From Parvularcula sp. BBD 1991-13 (GTDB lineage: Bacteria > Pseudomonadota > Alphaproteobacteria > Caulobacterales > Parvularculaceae), in NCBI GenBank assembly GCA_001657385.1, contig LYSZ01000002.1, positions 124,001 to 188,000 on the forward strand: 64,000 nucleotides of DNA, given 5' to 3'. Position numbers and translations under genes: made by a program. The notes beneath the pieces were generated by a model. It had not been told where the DNA came from. It worked only from the letters and a program-made list of their open reading frames with translations, and ran no database searches. Shown here piece after piece: positions 1-9,341 of the stretch. Within the stretch, counting starts at the first letter, position 1. Each line of letters begins with the position of its first letter.

Positions 1-69
1 CCACAAGGCGTCACGATGAATGTTTGCGCGCCTGCGTTTCGGCGCCCGGCCCTGTCGAAGGAGCTTCCC

Positions 70-597
70 ATGCGAGGAGACATCATCGCCGCAGCCGTGA
101 TTGTCGCCGGCGCGGTTTTCACGGCGCGCCATCTCGACGAGGCGGGCGAGGCCCGCCCCGCCCCCGCGCCTGGTTTCGCCATGAGCGCAAGCCCCGCCGC
201 GCCGGTCCCGCCGGCGTCCGCATGGGGCCGGGAGGTGCGCATCAAGGCCGCCCTCGACAACCAGTTTTACGTGGACGCCGCCGTCAACCGGCGCGACGCG
301 CGCTTCCTGGTGGACACCGGCGCCACCTATGTCGCCCTGCGCGAGAGCGACGCCCGCGAGGCCGGCGTCTACACATCCCATACGGATTATACGTACCCGG
401 TGAAAACCGCCAATGGCGAGACCAGGGCCGCGTTCGTCACCCTGGAGGAAATCGAGATCAACGGCCTGCGCGTTGACGACGTCAAGGCGTTCATCCTGCG
501 CGACGAACAGCTCGCGGTGAACCTTCTCGGCATGAGCTTCCTGTCGCGTCTTGAAAGCGTCGAGGCGCGGCGCGGCGAGATGGTGCTGCGGGGCTGA
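70..597 (+). CDS. Secreted/anchored retroviral-type aspartic protease
   Basis: Encodes about 175 residues with one hydrophobic N-terminal segment (about residues 5-18), a proline/alanine-rich linker and a single aspartic-protease domain. The active-site motif FLVDTGATYVAL has its DTG at residues 82-84, and a later NLLGMSFL matches the second conserved part of the clan AA (TIGR02281-like) family. Such proteins are single-domain, probably dimeric and membrane-anchored, facing the periplasm. The start at 70 is chosen because GAAGGAG lies 7 bases upstream; an in-frame ATG at 16 lacks such a site. Substrate unknown. The family call rests on the DTG context and is fairly safe. Confidence 0.8.
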   Translation: MRGDIIAAAVIVAGAVFTARHLDEAGEARPAPAPGFAMSASPAAPVPPASAWGREVRIKAALDNQFYVDAAVNRRDARFLVDTGATYVALRESDAREAGVYTSHTDYTYPVKTANGETRAAFVTLEEIEINGLRVDDVKAFILRDEQLAVNLLGMSFLSRLESVEARRGEMVLRG

Positions 598-762
598 CAG
601 GCCGCCGCGCCGGAGCATTTCGCACCCCTACGGATACGCTCAATTCATCCAGATCTTACTCTGCCGCGCTTCGTTCGCGGATAACCGCATATGCTCGCAG
701 GCGAAGCGCTGTCAGATATTGCGACCCGCAAAACCGCCGATCCGCTTTTGCTGCGACGCGCT

Positions 763-2025
763 CTAGCCTTCCGCCATCATCAGGCTCGGCAGGCTTCCCA
801 TATCCGCGCCGGCTTCGCGCATCAGGAAATTGCGCAAGGGGCCGACCCGGCCGACGGCGGACATGCCGAGATCGCGCGCCAGGCGCAACGGACCGAGATC
901 GTTTGAGAACAGACGATTGAGGAAATCCATGCCGAGCGCAAGCGCCATGGAATCGAACCGCCGCCAGCGCTGATACTCTTGCAGGACCGTCAGCGACCCG
1001 ATATCGAGGCCCACATCGCGCCCCTCGCGCAGGACGTCCGCCAGCGCGGCGATATCCTTGACGCCGAGATTGAACCCCTGCCCGGCGATGGGATGCACCG
1101 CGCGGGCCGCGTCGCCGATCAGGGCCAGCCGCGGCGCGGCGTAACGCTGCGCCAGCGTGAAGGCGAACGGGTAGGACCAGCGCGGGCCGGCGAGCCGAAG
1201 TTCGCCGAGATGCGCGCCGAAACGCTGGCGGAGGGCGCCGAGAAACGCGGCGTCGTCCAGCGCCATATAGGCGGGGGCGGCCTCCTCGCGCTCGGTCCAG
1301 ACGATCGAGGATCGGTTTTGCGTCATCGGCAGGATCGCGAACGGACCCGAGGGCAGGAAAAACTCCTGCGCAACGCCCCGGTGCGGGCGCTCATGGGCGA
1401 CCGTCGCGACGATGCCTGTCTGTCCGCATCCCCAGTGGTGGGTCTTGATTTTCGCCTCCGCGCGCAGCGGGGACGACCGCCCGTCCGCCGCAATGATCAG
1501 CGACGCGACGATGTCGCGGCCGTTGTCGAGGCGCATAACGGCCGCGCCCCTGTCAAAGCGGGTCGCGACGCGCCGGGCCGGCGCGACCATCGTCACGCCG
1601 GGCGCCGTGTCGACGGCGTCGAACATCACGTCGCGCAGGCGCCGGTTCTCGACGATAAACCCCAAGGGCTGGTCCTCGCCAAGCTCGCGGCTGTCGAAAT
1701 GAAGGAAGAACGGCGACGCCCCGCCCCGGTCGAAACGGCTGTTCGCGCGCCCGTCGGTTACGAGAATGTCGCGTATGGGTTCGGCGTCCGGCTCGCCGCC
1801 GGCGCCGCATATCGCTTCCCACAGGCCGAGGCGCCTGAAGACCCGCGCCGATGCGTAGGAAATCGCCGAGGTTCGCCCGTCGAAGCCGGCGCCGCGCATC
1901 GTCGCGGGGTCCGTCGCGTCGATCAGGGCGCAGGAAAAGCCGCTGTCGGCCAGCGCCAGGGCGGCGAGCGATCCGGCAAGGCCGCCGCCTACAATTGCGA
2001 TGTCGAAATGAAAGGTCCTGGTCAT
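763..2025 (-). CDS. UbiH/UbiF/COQ6-family FAD-dependent hydroxylase
   Basis: A 420-residue FAD monooxygenase of the ubiquinone-biosynthesis hydroxylase family, which hydroxylates the ring of the ubiquinone precursor. The N-terminus carries the dinucleotide-binding GGGLAGSLAALALADSG, and near the C-terminus LIGDAARAVHPIAGQGFNLG is the second FAD (GD) motif with the family's HPxxGQGxN signature. The start at 2025 gives an N-terminus (MTRTFHFDIAIVGGG) of normal length for the family. It is divergent from the ammonium transporter across about 150 bp. Which ring position it hydroxylates cannot be told from sequence, so no symbol is given. Confidence 0.88.
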   Translation of the reverse strand: MTRTFHFDIAIVGGGLAGSLAALALADSGFSCALIDATDPATMRGAGFDGRTSAISYASARVFRRLGLWEAICGAGGEPDAEPIRDILVTDGRANSRFDRGGASPFFLHFDSRELGEDQPLGFIVENRRLRDVMFDAVDTAPGVTMVAPARRVATRFDRGAAVMRLDNGRDIVASLIIAADGRSSPLRAEAKIKTHHWGCGQTGIVATVAHERPHRGVAQEFFLPSGPFAILPMTQNRSSIVWTEREEAAPAYMALDDAAFLGALRQRFGAHLGELRLAGPRWSYPFAFTLAQRYAAPRLALIGDAARAVHPIAGQGFNLGVKDIAALADVLREGRDVGLDIGSLTVLQEYQRWRRFDSMALALGMDFLNRLFSNDLGPLRLARDLGMSAVGRVGPLRNFLMREAGADMGSLPSLMMAEG

Positions 2026-2178
2026 GATTGAAAGAGTATAGGCGTAAAGATGCGCCGCCTGAACTCGTCGTCCGGGTTTGGCGGCGGTTGCGGGAGAGGT
2101 ATTCGGTCGCACCGGCGGCGAACTCGTGCATATAGGAGCCGCGTGTAAGGGCGGCGCCCTGCCGGGAAGGAGAGCGCG

Positions 2179-3492
2179 ATGCGGAGAGGCTTCACCATGG
2201 TTGCGGCGGCGGGCGTCCTGGCCTGGCCGGCGTCGGCGCTGGCCCAGGGCGGGCTGGAGAACGCGGCCGGGGACATGGCCCCGGCCGGGGATACGGTTCG
2301 CTACATTCTCGACAGCGCGCTTCTTGTCATGGGCGGCGTTGGCGCGCTGGTCGCGCTGGCCGGACTTTGCATGCGCGAGGCGGGGCTCGCCCGTCCGCAG
2401 CACACGCCCGCCGCCTGTCTTCGCGTTCTTGCGGGGTTCGGCGTCGCCGCGCTCGCATTCTGGCTGGTCGGTTACAACCTCATTTACACGGTCGAAGAGG
2501 GCGGGCTCCTCGGCGAGTTCCGTCCCTGGACGCCGCTTGACGCGGCGGCGCCGGCCGCGGCTTCAGGCGTGGCGGCGACCGCACGGGCCCCTGCGGCGGC
2601 GTGGTTTTTCCAGGCGAGCCTTGCCGGCCTTGCGGTCGCGGCGGTGTCCGGCGCCGTGTCGGAGCGGGCCCGACTGTGGCCGTTCCTGGTTTTTTCGGCG
2701 CTGCTGGCCGGCCTGGTCTACCCGGTCGCCGCCGGCTGGACCCGGGGCCAGGGCTACTTCGCGGAAACATGGGGCTTTTACGACTTCGGCGGCGCCGTCC
2801 TGCATATCGCCGGCGGCGCGGCGGCGCTGGCCGGCGCAATCGTGGTCGGCCCGCGGCCGGGCCGCTACGCCGGCGGCGTGGTGCGGCCGGCGGCCAAGAC
2901 GGCGCTGTCCCTGTCCGCCCTCGGCGCGTTGCTGTTCGTTCCCGGATGGACCCTGGCGCTGATCGCCATGAACGGCTCCGTTTCCTCCGCGCCGGCGGCG
3001 AACACGGTTGCGCTGATCGCCGCCAATGCCTGCCTTGCGGCGGGGGGCGGCGTCGTCACCGCGCTCGTCATCACCAAGGCGGTCTATCGCCGGGCGGGGG
3101 TGGTCAGCTCCATTGCCGGCGCCGTCGGCGGGCTTGTCGCCATCGCCGCCGATCCGGCGCACCCGGCGGCCTGGCAGGCGGCGATGATCGGCGGGGTCGG
3201 CGGGATGATCGTGACCATCGCGCCGCCCTTTCTCGACCGCTTTCGCATTGACGACGCCGGGTTCTGCATCGCCCCGCATCTGTTATGCGGCCTGTGGGGC
3301 GCGGCGATCGCGCCGTGGAGCAATCCCGACATCCGGGTGCTCGGCCAGTTCGTCGGCCTCGCCGCCGTCGCGGCCTTCGTCTTTTTCATGAGCCTTTTGC
3401 TTTGGACGTCGCTGAAATACTTCGCCGGCGTGCGCTCGACGTCCGCGGACGACGCCGCGCCGGCCCCGGCGCCCAGCGAAGCCAATGCGTGA
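2179..3492 (+). CDS. amtB: Ammonium transporter (Amt family)
   Basis: A 437-residue polytopic membrane protein with a cleavable-looking N-terminal signal (residues 1-23, ending ALAQG) followed by about eleven hydrophobic helices. The pore's twin histidines are present: His209 in GGAVLHIAGG and His367 in CIAPHLLCGLWG, both in the expected family context. It conducts ammonium/ammonia across the inner membrane. AAGGAGAG precedes the ATG. No glnK is adjacent, which is unusual because many bacteria carry glnK-amtB. The central region is alanine-rich and somewhat divergent from classic AmtB, so substrate range could differ. The ammonia-releasing pathway further downstream is not obviously linked to it. 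Confidence 0.85.
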   Translation: MRRGFTMVAAAGVLAWPASALAQGGLENAAGDMAPAGDTVRYILDSALLVMGGVGALVALAGLCMREAGLARPQHTPAACLRVLAGFGVAALAFWLVGYNLIYTVEEGGLLGEFRPWTPLDAAAPAAASGVAATARAPAAAWFFQASLAGLAVAAVSGAVSERARLWPFLVFSALLAGLVYPVAAGWTRGQGYFAETWGFYDFGGAVLHIAGGAAALAGAIVVGPRPGRYAGGVVRPAAKTALSLSALGALLFVPGWTLALIAMNGSVSSAPAANTVALIAANACLAAGGGVVTALVITKAVYRRAGVVSSIAGAVGGLVAIAADPAHPAAWQAAMIGGVGGMIVTIAPPFLDRFRIDDAGFCIAPHLLCGLWGAAIAPWSNPDIRVLGQFVGLAAVAAFVFFMSLLLWTSLKYFAGVRSTSADDAAPAPAPSEANA

Positions 3493-3508
3493 GGCTTTTT
3501 GCAAATAG

Positions 3509-3522
3509 TTAACCGGCGTTAA
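3509..3522. promoter_or_regulatory. CtrA-like box with short spacer upstream of ftsK
   Basis: TTAACCGGCGTTAA is two TTAA half-sites with a 6-base spacer, 68 bp before the ftsK start. The CtrA consensus in Alphaproteobacteria is TTAA-N7-TTAA, so this is one base short and is only a candidate for cell-cycle control. Confidence 0.25.
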
Positions 3523-3589
3523 CCCATTTCCCGTTCGCCCGTGCCAGACTTGCGCGGGTCGAGACAGCATCACCGCCAGCGTTTGTCCT

Positions 3590-6037
3590 ATGCCGCGTTC
3601 CGCAAGAGCCTACAGCCGCCGCGCCGCCCGCCGTGAACAGTTCGCCGCCCTCGCCGCGCGGGCGCGCGCTTTCGCGCGCAACGTGCTGATGCGTCTCGGC
3701 GGGCTGGCGCTGATCGTCCTCGCGGGCTGGCTGGCGCTCGCGCTTTCGAGTTTTTCCATCAGCGATCCGAGCTTCAACACCGCGACGCCCGCGCCGGTCG
3801 CCAACGCGGCCGGGCGCGCCGGCGCAGCCGCGGCGGATCTGTTGCTGCAGCTTTTCGGCGGCGCGGCCTTCGTCATCGTTCCGCCGCTGGCCCTTTGGGG
3901 CGGCGTCGCCCTGTTCCGGGGCGCCCCGCTGGAAACGCCGCCGGTGTTCTGGCGCCGGGCGGCGCTCGCGCCCGCAGCGGTCTTGTGCGCGGCCGCGTTC
4001 GCGGCGGTCCTGCCGACGCCGGCGGGCTGGCCTTTCGCCGTCGGGCCGGGGGGCGTTCTGGGCGAGGCACTTTTCGGCGCGGCGGCGGGCATGCCGGCGG
4101 CCCTCGGCGTTCCCGTCCCGGCGTGGCCGTTCGCAACGCTCTTCGCCGCGATCGCGCTCGCCGCCTATCTCAGCCTGTGCGGGCTGACCGCGGCGCGCGC
4201 CCGGCAGGCGCTGTGGGCGGTCGAGGACCTTTACGACGCCGCGCGCGACGTGATCGACGAACGCATCGCCGCGTTTCAAGACCGCGCCGGCGACACAGCG
4301 CCGGCGGCGGACGAAGACGAAGAAAACGGCGAGGAATGGACGTATGAGGACGACGGGGAAGACGGGGCGGACGCGGATGAGGACGACGCCGGCGGCGCGC
4401 CGCCCCTGGCCGCGCCGGCGCGCGAGTCCGCCCGGCGCCGCCGCAAGATCATCCGAAAAAAGAACAGAGAAGCGGAGAGCCGGCGCGAGCGCCGCGAGAT
4501 CCAGCCCGCCCTGCCGGTGTTCTCCGCCGGCGATTACGAACTGCCGCCGCTCAACCTGCTCGCCAAACCCAAGGCCGGCGCCCGCGCCGTCATTTCCGAC
4601 GACGCGCTGGAGCAGAACGCGCGCATGCTGGAGACCGTGCTTTCCGATTTCGGCGTGCGCGGCGAAATCATCAATGTGCGCCCCGGCCCGGTCGTCACCC
4701 TGTACGAGCTGGAGCCGGCCGCCGGGGTGAAGTCCTCCCGCGTCATCGGCCTGGCTGACGACATCGCCCGCTCCATGAGCGCGGTCGCCTGCCGCGTCGC
4801 GCTGGTGCCGGGCCGCAACGTCATCGGCATCGAGCTGCCGAACCAGGACCGGGAAATGGTTTACCTGCGCGAGCTTCTGGGTGCGGAAGACTACGAGCAG
4901 TCCGGCGGCGACCTCACCCTCGCCCTCGGCAAGGGGATCGGCGGCGAGCCGACCTTCGCCGATCTCGCGCGGATGCCGCACCTGCTGATCGCCGGAACCA
5001 CGGGGTCGGGCAAGTCGGTGGGGATCAACACCATGATCCTGTCGCTGCTGTACCGCCTGCCGCCGGATCAGTGCAAGCTGATCCTGATCGACCCGAAAAT
5101 GCTGGAGCTGTCGGTTTACGAGGGCGTGCCGCATCTTCTCGCGCCGGTGGTGACCGACCCCAACAAGGCGGTGGTGGCGCTGAAATGGACGGTGCGCGAA
5201 ATGGAAGAGCGCTACCGCAAGATGTCCAAGGTCGGCGTACGGAACATAGAGGGGTTCAACGCGCGCATCGCGGAGGCAGAGGAAAACGGCGAAACCCTGA
5301 CGCGCACGGTGCATACCGGCTATGACGAGGAAACGGGCGAGCCGGTCTACGAGACCGAGGATCTGGAATATGAAGCGATGCCCTTCATCGTCGTCGTCAT
5401 CGACGAGGTCGCCGACCTGATGATGGTCGCCGGCAAGGACATCGAGGGCATGGTCCAGCGCCTCGCGCAGATGGCGCGCGCCGCCGGCATCCACATGATC
5501 ATGGCGACGCAGCGCCCGTCCGTTGACGTGATCACGGGTACGATCAAGGCGAACTTCCCGACCCGGATTTCCTTTCAGGTCACGTCCAAGATCGACAGCC
5601 GCACGATCCTCGGCGAGCAGGGCGCCGAACAGTTGCTCGGCCAGGGGGACATGCTGCACATGGCGGGCGGGGGACGGCTGCGCCGGGTGCATGGCGCGTT
5701 CGTGTCCGACGACGAGGTCGAGAAGATCGTCAAGTTCCTGAAGAAACAGGGCGCCCCCGACTATGTGCAGGAAGTGACCGAGATGCGCGACGAGGACGGG
5801 GGCGAGGGCGGTTTCGACGTCGGTGGCAACACCTCCTCCGGGGACGCCCTTTACGACAAGGCGGTGGCGGTGGTGCTGCGCGATCGCAAGGCGTCGATTT
5901 CCTATGTGCAGAGACGGTTGCAGATCGGCTACAACCGGGCCGCAACGCTGATCGAACGCATGGAGGAGGACGGGGTCATTTCGGCGCCGAACCATGCGGG
6001 CAAGCGGGACGTGCTGGCCGGCGAAGACGCCGCGTAG
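3590..6037 (+). CDS. ftsK: DNA translocase FtsK
   Basis: An 815-residue FtsK/SpoIIIE translocase. The first ~200 residues hold the membrane helices that anchor it at the division septum; residues ~235-310 are an acidic then basic linker; the RecA-like motor follows with Walker [12 protein letters not shown] (about residue 468-478) and Walker [15 protein letters not shown] (about 598-611). The C-terminal gamma winged helix (about 755-805, with [18 protein letters not shown]) reads KOPS sites and contacts XerCD. It segregates and resolves chromosome dimers at division. The linker is short compared with E. coli FtsK and similar to alphaproteobacterial versions. Upstream of the ATG the ribosome site is weak. 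Confidence 0.96.
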   Translation: MPRSARAYSRRAARREQFAALAARARAFARNVLMRLGGLALIVLAGWLALALSSFSISDPSFNTATPAPVANAAGRAGAAAADLLLQLFGGAAFVIVPPLALWGGVALFRGAPLETPPVFWRRAALAPAAVLCAAAFAAVLPTPAGWPFAVGPGGVLGEALFGAAAGMPAALGVPVPAWPFATLFAAIALAAYLSLCGLTAARARQALWAVEDLYDAARDVIDERIAAFQDRAGDTAPAADEDEENGEEWTYEDDGEDGADADEDDAGGAPPLAAPARESARRRRKIIRKKNREAESRRERREIQPALPVFSAGDYELPPLNLLAKPKAGARAVISDDALEQNARMLETVLSDFGVRGEIINVRPGPVVTLYELEPAAGVKSSRVIGLADDIARSMSAVACRVALVPGRNVIGIELPNQDREMVYLRELLGAEDYEQSGGDLTLALGKGIGGEPTFADLARMPHLLIAGTTGSGKSVGINTMILSLLYRLPPDQCKLILIDPKMLELSVYEGVPHLLAPVVTDPNKAVVALKWTVREMEERYRKMSKVGVRNIEGFNARIAEAEENGETLTRTVHTGYDEETGEPVYETEDLEYEAMPFIVVVIDEVADLMMVAGKDIEGMVQRLAQMARAAGIHMIMATQRPSVDVITGTIKANFPTRISFQVTSKIDSRTILGEQGAEQLLGQGDMLHMAGGGRLRRVHGAFVSDDEVEKIVKFLKKQGAPDYVQEVTEMRDEDGGEGGFDVGGNTSSGDALYDKAVAVVLRDRKASISYVQRRLQIGYNRAATLIERMEEDGVISAPNHAGKRDVLAGEDAA

Positions 6038-6147
6038 CGCCGCTTAATGCTGTGTAAGTTGCTGATCGTTTTGTGGAAAATTATTCTTCAGGACTGCAAC
6101 AGTTCCTCTCCGGCTTTCGGTTTTGTACAACTGAGGCGAGTAACCGC

Positions 6148-6206
6148 CTGATTTCTCGTAAAAAATCAGAATAGTGGATTGATCTTTACGTTTTGTTAGG
6201 CATATT
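6148..6206 (+). promoter_or_regulatory. Putative promoter and inverted repeat before the PhcB-like gene
   Basis: The 200-bp AT-richer gap 6038-6238 holds an inverted repeat CTGATTT-N8-AAATCAG (6148-6169) followed by TTGATC (6179-6184), 16 bases, then CATATT (6201-6206), a plausible sigma-70-type promoter for the gene starting at 6239. The repeat would sit just upstream of the -35. No terminator for ftsK is visible in this gap. Confidence 0.35.
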
Positions 6207-6238
6207 GAGCATGTGCAAAATCCAAAGATCTGATCGCC

Positions 6239-7699
6239 ATGTCTCAGTCCTATGAAAATTTGCGCGGCGCGGCCGGTCGCGAACGGTTGTTCCGACCGCG
6301 TCGTTATAAGGCCGCCGAACTTTTCGCGGGCGCGCCGCCGAAGCTCTGGTTTGATGAAGAGGAATTTGCACTTCAGGACATCAGCGTGCAGGGCGCGGGA
6401 TGTATAGAGCGAGGCCCGCAAACCGCTGACGCGGTTTCCGAACCCGGCGCGACCGGACTGTTGCGGCTGACCCAGCACGGGCGCGATCTGTTCCGCGCGG
6501 CGGCGCGCAAGGCGCGCGTCACGCCGACCCGCGGCGGCGCCGTCGCCGGCTTCGAACTGACCTGCGATCATTTCGATCTCCACCGCATCGTGCGCGACAA
6601 CGCGCGCGCGCTGGCGATCTCCGGCGCCGCGGACGCGGACAACGGCGTTACGGCGCCGCGCGAGTACCGGGCGTTCTGCGCGGACGCCGCCGCTTTCGTC
6701 GGCGATTATCTTCAGCGTATTGATCGCTTCATCGGGCCGATCGAGGCGAAGCTCAGCCCTGAGGAGCGCGACGACATTGCGCGCAGCCTCAGCGAGGACG
6801 CCAAGGACGGCTGGGTCGCCGTTTTGCATGAAGGCAACCGGCTCGCGGCGGCGAGTTTTCACAACAAGGCTCAGCGCATCGCCATGAAGGCTTTCACCGA
6901 GCGGGTCGTGACCCAGATGCTCGTTGAAGGACCCGGCTGGGCGCGCTGCTATTACAAGCCCGCCGGCTATCCGGGCGACTTCAAGATCATGAACTACGGC
7001 TATGAGCGCCGGCCGGAAGGCAAGACCGTGCGCGAGAAGTTTCTCCACCTTCTCGGTATGATCGCCTCGGACGCGATCGTCTCGCGCATGGAAACCCTGG
7101 CCGGCCTGATCTCAGATTACGCCCTCTCGCGCGGCGCCCTCGCCGACGCGACGAAAGGCGTGCGCTACGCCATCACCAGCGTCGGCGCCGGTCCGGCGCG
7201 CGAGCTTGACGATATTCTCGCCGCGACCCCTTCGCATATTTCCTGGGACGCGACCTTGATCGATCAGGAGCCGGCGGCGCTCGACTACGTGTACGAACGG
7301 ATCGCCGGGATGGAGGGGCGCGAGCGGCTTCGCCTCAGCGCTCTCAACATCTCCTTCCGCGATATGCTCACGCCCTCGCGCGACGCGGAATCCTTCATGG
7401 ACAATGACATCATTTATTCGTCGGGGCTGGTGGACTATCTCAATCCGCTTCTCGCCCAGCGTTTCGTCAAGCGCCTGTACGAATATGTGAAGCCCGGCGG
7501 ACAGGTGATCATCGGCAATGTCAACGAAGCGCCGACCGGCATGATCTGGCCGCTTGAGTTCGTCACCGACTGGAGCCTTTATTTCCGTACGGAAGACGAA
7601 ATGCGTGCGATCGCGCGCGACATCCCCGGCGCCGTCGTCTCGGTCATTTCCGATCCCATGAAGGCGATCCATTTCCTGATCGTCGAAAAACCCGCCTAG
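6239..7699 (+). CDS. SAM-dependent methyltransferase, 3-OH-PAME (PhcB-like) family with N-terminal PilZ-like region
   Basis: A 486-residue protein. The first ~90 residues resemble a PilZ-like beta domain (…ALQDISVQGAGC). The central stretch CYYKPAGYPGDFKIMNYGYE (about residue 240-260) is the hallmark of proteins annotated as extracellular-factor 3-hydroxypalmitate methyl ester synthases. The C-terminal half is a class I methyltransferase domain (around residues 310-450: SVGAGPARELDDIL, LIDQEPAALDYVYERI, SSGLVDYLNP). In Ralstonia the PhcB methyltransferase makes a fatty-acid methyl ester quorum signal read by the kinase PhcS; here a sensor kinase and a fatty-acid desaturase follow directly. 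Substrate and signalling role are inference from family and neighbours. Confidence 0.72.
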   Translation: MSQSYENLRGAAGRERLFRPRRYKAAELFAGAPPKLWFDEEEFALQDISVQGAGCIERGPQTADAVSEPGATGLLRLTQHGRDLFRAAARKARVTPTRGGAVAGFELTCDHFDLHRIVRDNARALAISGAADADNGVTAPREYRAFCADAAAFVGDYLQRIDRFIGPIEAKLSPEERDDIARSLSEDAKDGWVAVLHEGNRLAAASFHNKAQRIAMKAFTERVVTQMLVEGPGWARCYYKPAGYPGDFKIMNYGYERRPEGKTVREKFLHLLGMIASDAIVSRMETLAGLISDYALSRGALADATKGVRYAITSVGAGPARELDDILAATPSHISWDATLIDQEPAALDYVYERIAGMEGRERLRLSALNISFRDMLTPSRDAESFMDNDIIYSSGLVDYLNPLLAQRFVKRLYEYVKPGGQVIIGNVNEAPTGMIWPLEFVTDWSLYFRTEDEMRAIARDIPGAVVSVISDPMKAIHFLIVEKPA

Positions 7700-7725
7700 C
7701 GCCGGGTCGGCCCCGTCGGCTTCCC

Positions 7726-9153
7726 TCAGCGGGGGCTCGCGATTTTTTTTCGCGCGGGTTCGGCTTCGCGGAAGACGATCGAGACAGAGACCCCTTCGCC
7801 TTCCTTGCTTTCCAGCGACAGCGCGGCGTTCTGATCGGAGAAGATTCGATTGGCGATGGTCAATCCAAGGCCGAGCCCCTCGTTCTTTCGCACCAGCACG
7901 TGATCGCTCTGCGCGAAGGGTTGCAGGACCCGCTCAAGCTGTTCGGCGGTCATGCCCGGCCCTTCGTCGCGGATGGTCAGGCGGTAGGCGTTGTCCTCCC
8001 CCAGCGATCCGGTGATCCAGATCTTGCCGCCGACGGACGACGCCTCCAGGGCGTTTTCCATGATGTTGTTGATGGCGTAGCAGGTATGGAAGATGTCGAC
8101 GCGCACTTTCGCGTCCGCCACCTCGCTCATGTCGATGCTCAGCGATTTTTTCTGCAACCCGTTCAGCATCTGCTCGACCGAGGCGTCGATGATCTCGCTG
8201 ATTTTCGTCGGCGCGATGTCGTATTCGATCTTGCCCGCCGTCGCATCCGCGTAGCGCAGCATTTTCTGGATGCGCTCCAGGAGAATGTGCGCCGCGCTCA
8301 GGATCTGGTCGTGCGGGCCGTCATCATTCTGCGGGATGTCGTCATTGGCGCTTTCCAGGGTGGTTTTCGCAATTTCCGTGTAGCCGATAATCTGGTGCAG
8401 CGGGGTGCGCAGCTCGTGGCTCATCATCGACAGGAAATTGATCTTGGACCGGTCCGCGGCCGTCGCCTCGATCAGCAATTGTTCGATGTAGGCCGCGTCC
8501 GCGGCGCGCTGCTGGTCGCGCTTCCAGATCATCCGTGAACGAATTTCCTGCGCATAGATCGTCGCCACGGCGACGATGGCGATGCTGATCATGAAGAAAT
8601 GGCCGGACGCGATGTCGACCTGGCTGAAATCAGGATCGACATTGAGAATGACGAGATAGAGCCCCGAGGCGGCGATATAGACGCTGGACGCCACGAGGAA
8701 ATGGATGCGCATCAGGCAGGATGAGGCGATGAAGGTGACGAGCACGCCGATGATGTAGGGCGGGGCGCCCTGGGGCGGGATGATCGAGATCATCCAGATG
8801 ATCGAGATCGCGAAGACCACCATGCCGAGCGCGCTCATATAGCCGAAATAGGGCTTGAGCCGCTCGATATAGGAAAAAGGCACCATGGCGACCACGAGGA
8901 GGCCGGTGGCCGCGCGCAGGATCAACACCTCCTTGAGGTTTTCCTTGATCGTGAAAACGTCGAGCAGGGCGTACATGAAGAAGGTGACGATCGTGGCCCA
9001 CCAGAACAGCCGCTCATAGGTCAGCTGGGTGTCGACCAGATATTTGATGTAGGCCCGCTCGGTCGCCTTGTCCTTGAAGCTCGCCGTCGCCGCGGACAGG
9101 CCGTCGCGCTCAAGGGTCGACAAGAAACCGGTGACAGCTCCCTTGCCGAACAT
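7726..9153 (-). CDS. Membrane sensor histidine kinase
   Basis: A hybrid-free sensor kinase. Several hydrophobic helices in the first ~220 residues (e.g. FWWATIVTFFMYALLDVF, GYMSALGMVVFAISIIWMIS, HFFMISIAIVAVATIY) form a membrane sensor without a periplasmic domain, as in PhcS/LqsS-type or MASE-type kinases. The HisKA box is FLSMMSHELRTPLHQIIGY with the phospho-acceptor His; the ATPase domain shows the N box (INNIMENALEAS), G1 (IRDEGPGMT) and G2 (NEGLGLGLTIANRIF). The start at 9153 is preferred because AGGGA lies 7 bases upstream; an in-frame ATG at 9264 would add 37 residues but has no ribosome site. No response regulator is adjacent. It converges with the PhcB-like gene. Confidence 0.8.
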   Translation of the reverse strand: MFGKGAVTGFLSTLERDGLSAATASFKDKATERAYIKYLVDTQLTYERLFWWATIVTFFMYALLDVFTIKENLKEVLILRAATGLLVVAMVPFSYIERLKPYFGYMSALGMVVFAISIIWMISIIPPQGAPPYIIGVLVTFIASSCLMRIHFLVASSVYIAASGLYLVILNVDPDFSQVDIASGHFFMISIAIVAVATIYAQEIRSRMIWKRDQQRAADAAYIEQLLIEATAADRSKINFLSMMSHELRTPLHQIIGYTEIAKTTLESANDDIPQNDDGPHDQILSAAHILLERIQKMLRYADATAGKIEYDIAPTKISEIIDASVEQMLNGLQKKSLSIDMSEVADAKVRVDIFHTCYAINNIMENALEASSVGGKIWITGSLGEDNAYRLTIRDEGPGMTAEQLERVLQPFAQSDHVLVRKNEGLGLGLTIANRIFSDQNAALSLESKEGEGVSVSIVFREAEPARKKIASPR

Positions 9154-9310
9154 TGCTTGATCCCTGTCTTTGCGGGGCGACATCATCATCGCCAAGCTGT
9201 AGCCGAACAAGGTTAACGTCGCGTTCGCGGCGAAAAGGGCCGGCGCGGCACGAAAAACATCCATATCGGCAGCGTTCTGCTTGAATTATCAATCCTGTGG
9301 CGATAAATAT

Positions 9311-9325
9311 TTAACGATTTATTAA
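9311..9325. promoter_or_regulatory. CtrA-type box (TTAA-N7-TTAA)
   Basis: TTAACGATTTATTAA matches the full alphaproteobacterial CtrA recognition pattern with the correct 7-base spacer. It lies in the AT-rich gap between the divergent histidine kinase and desaturase genes, 17 bp from the desaturase start. Confidence 0.5.
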
Positions 9326-9341
9326 GGCTGTAGAAAAGTTC

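Noticed and set aside
3509-3522. TTAA-N6-TTAA upstream of ftsK as evidence for CtrA control
   Set aside because: The spacer is one base shorter than the CtrA consensus, so it is listed as a weak site only.
3509-5995. A long open frame on the minus strand opposite ftsK (over 800 codons)
   Set aside because: It is a high-GC antisense shadow of ftsK; composition is Arg/Gly/Asp-rich without domains and the plus strand encodes a clear FtsK.
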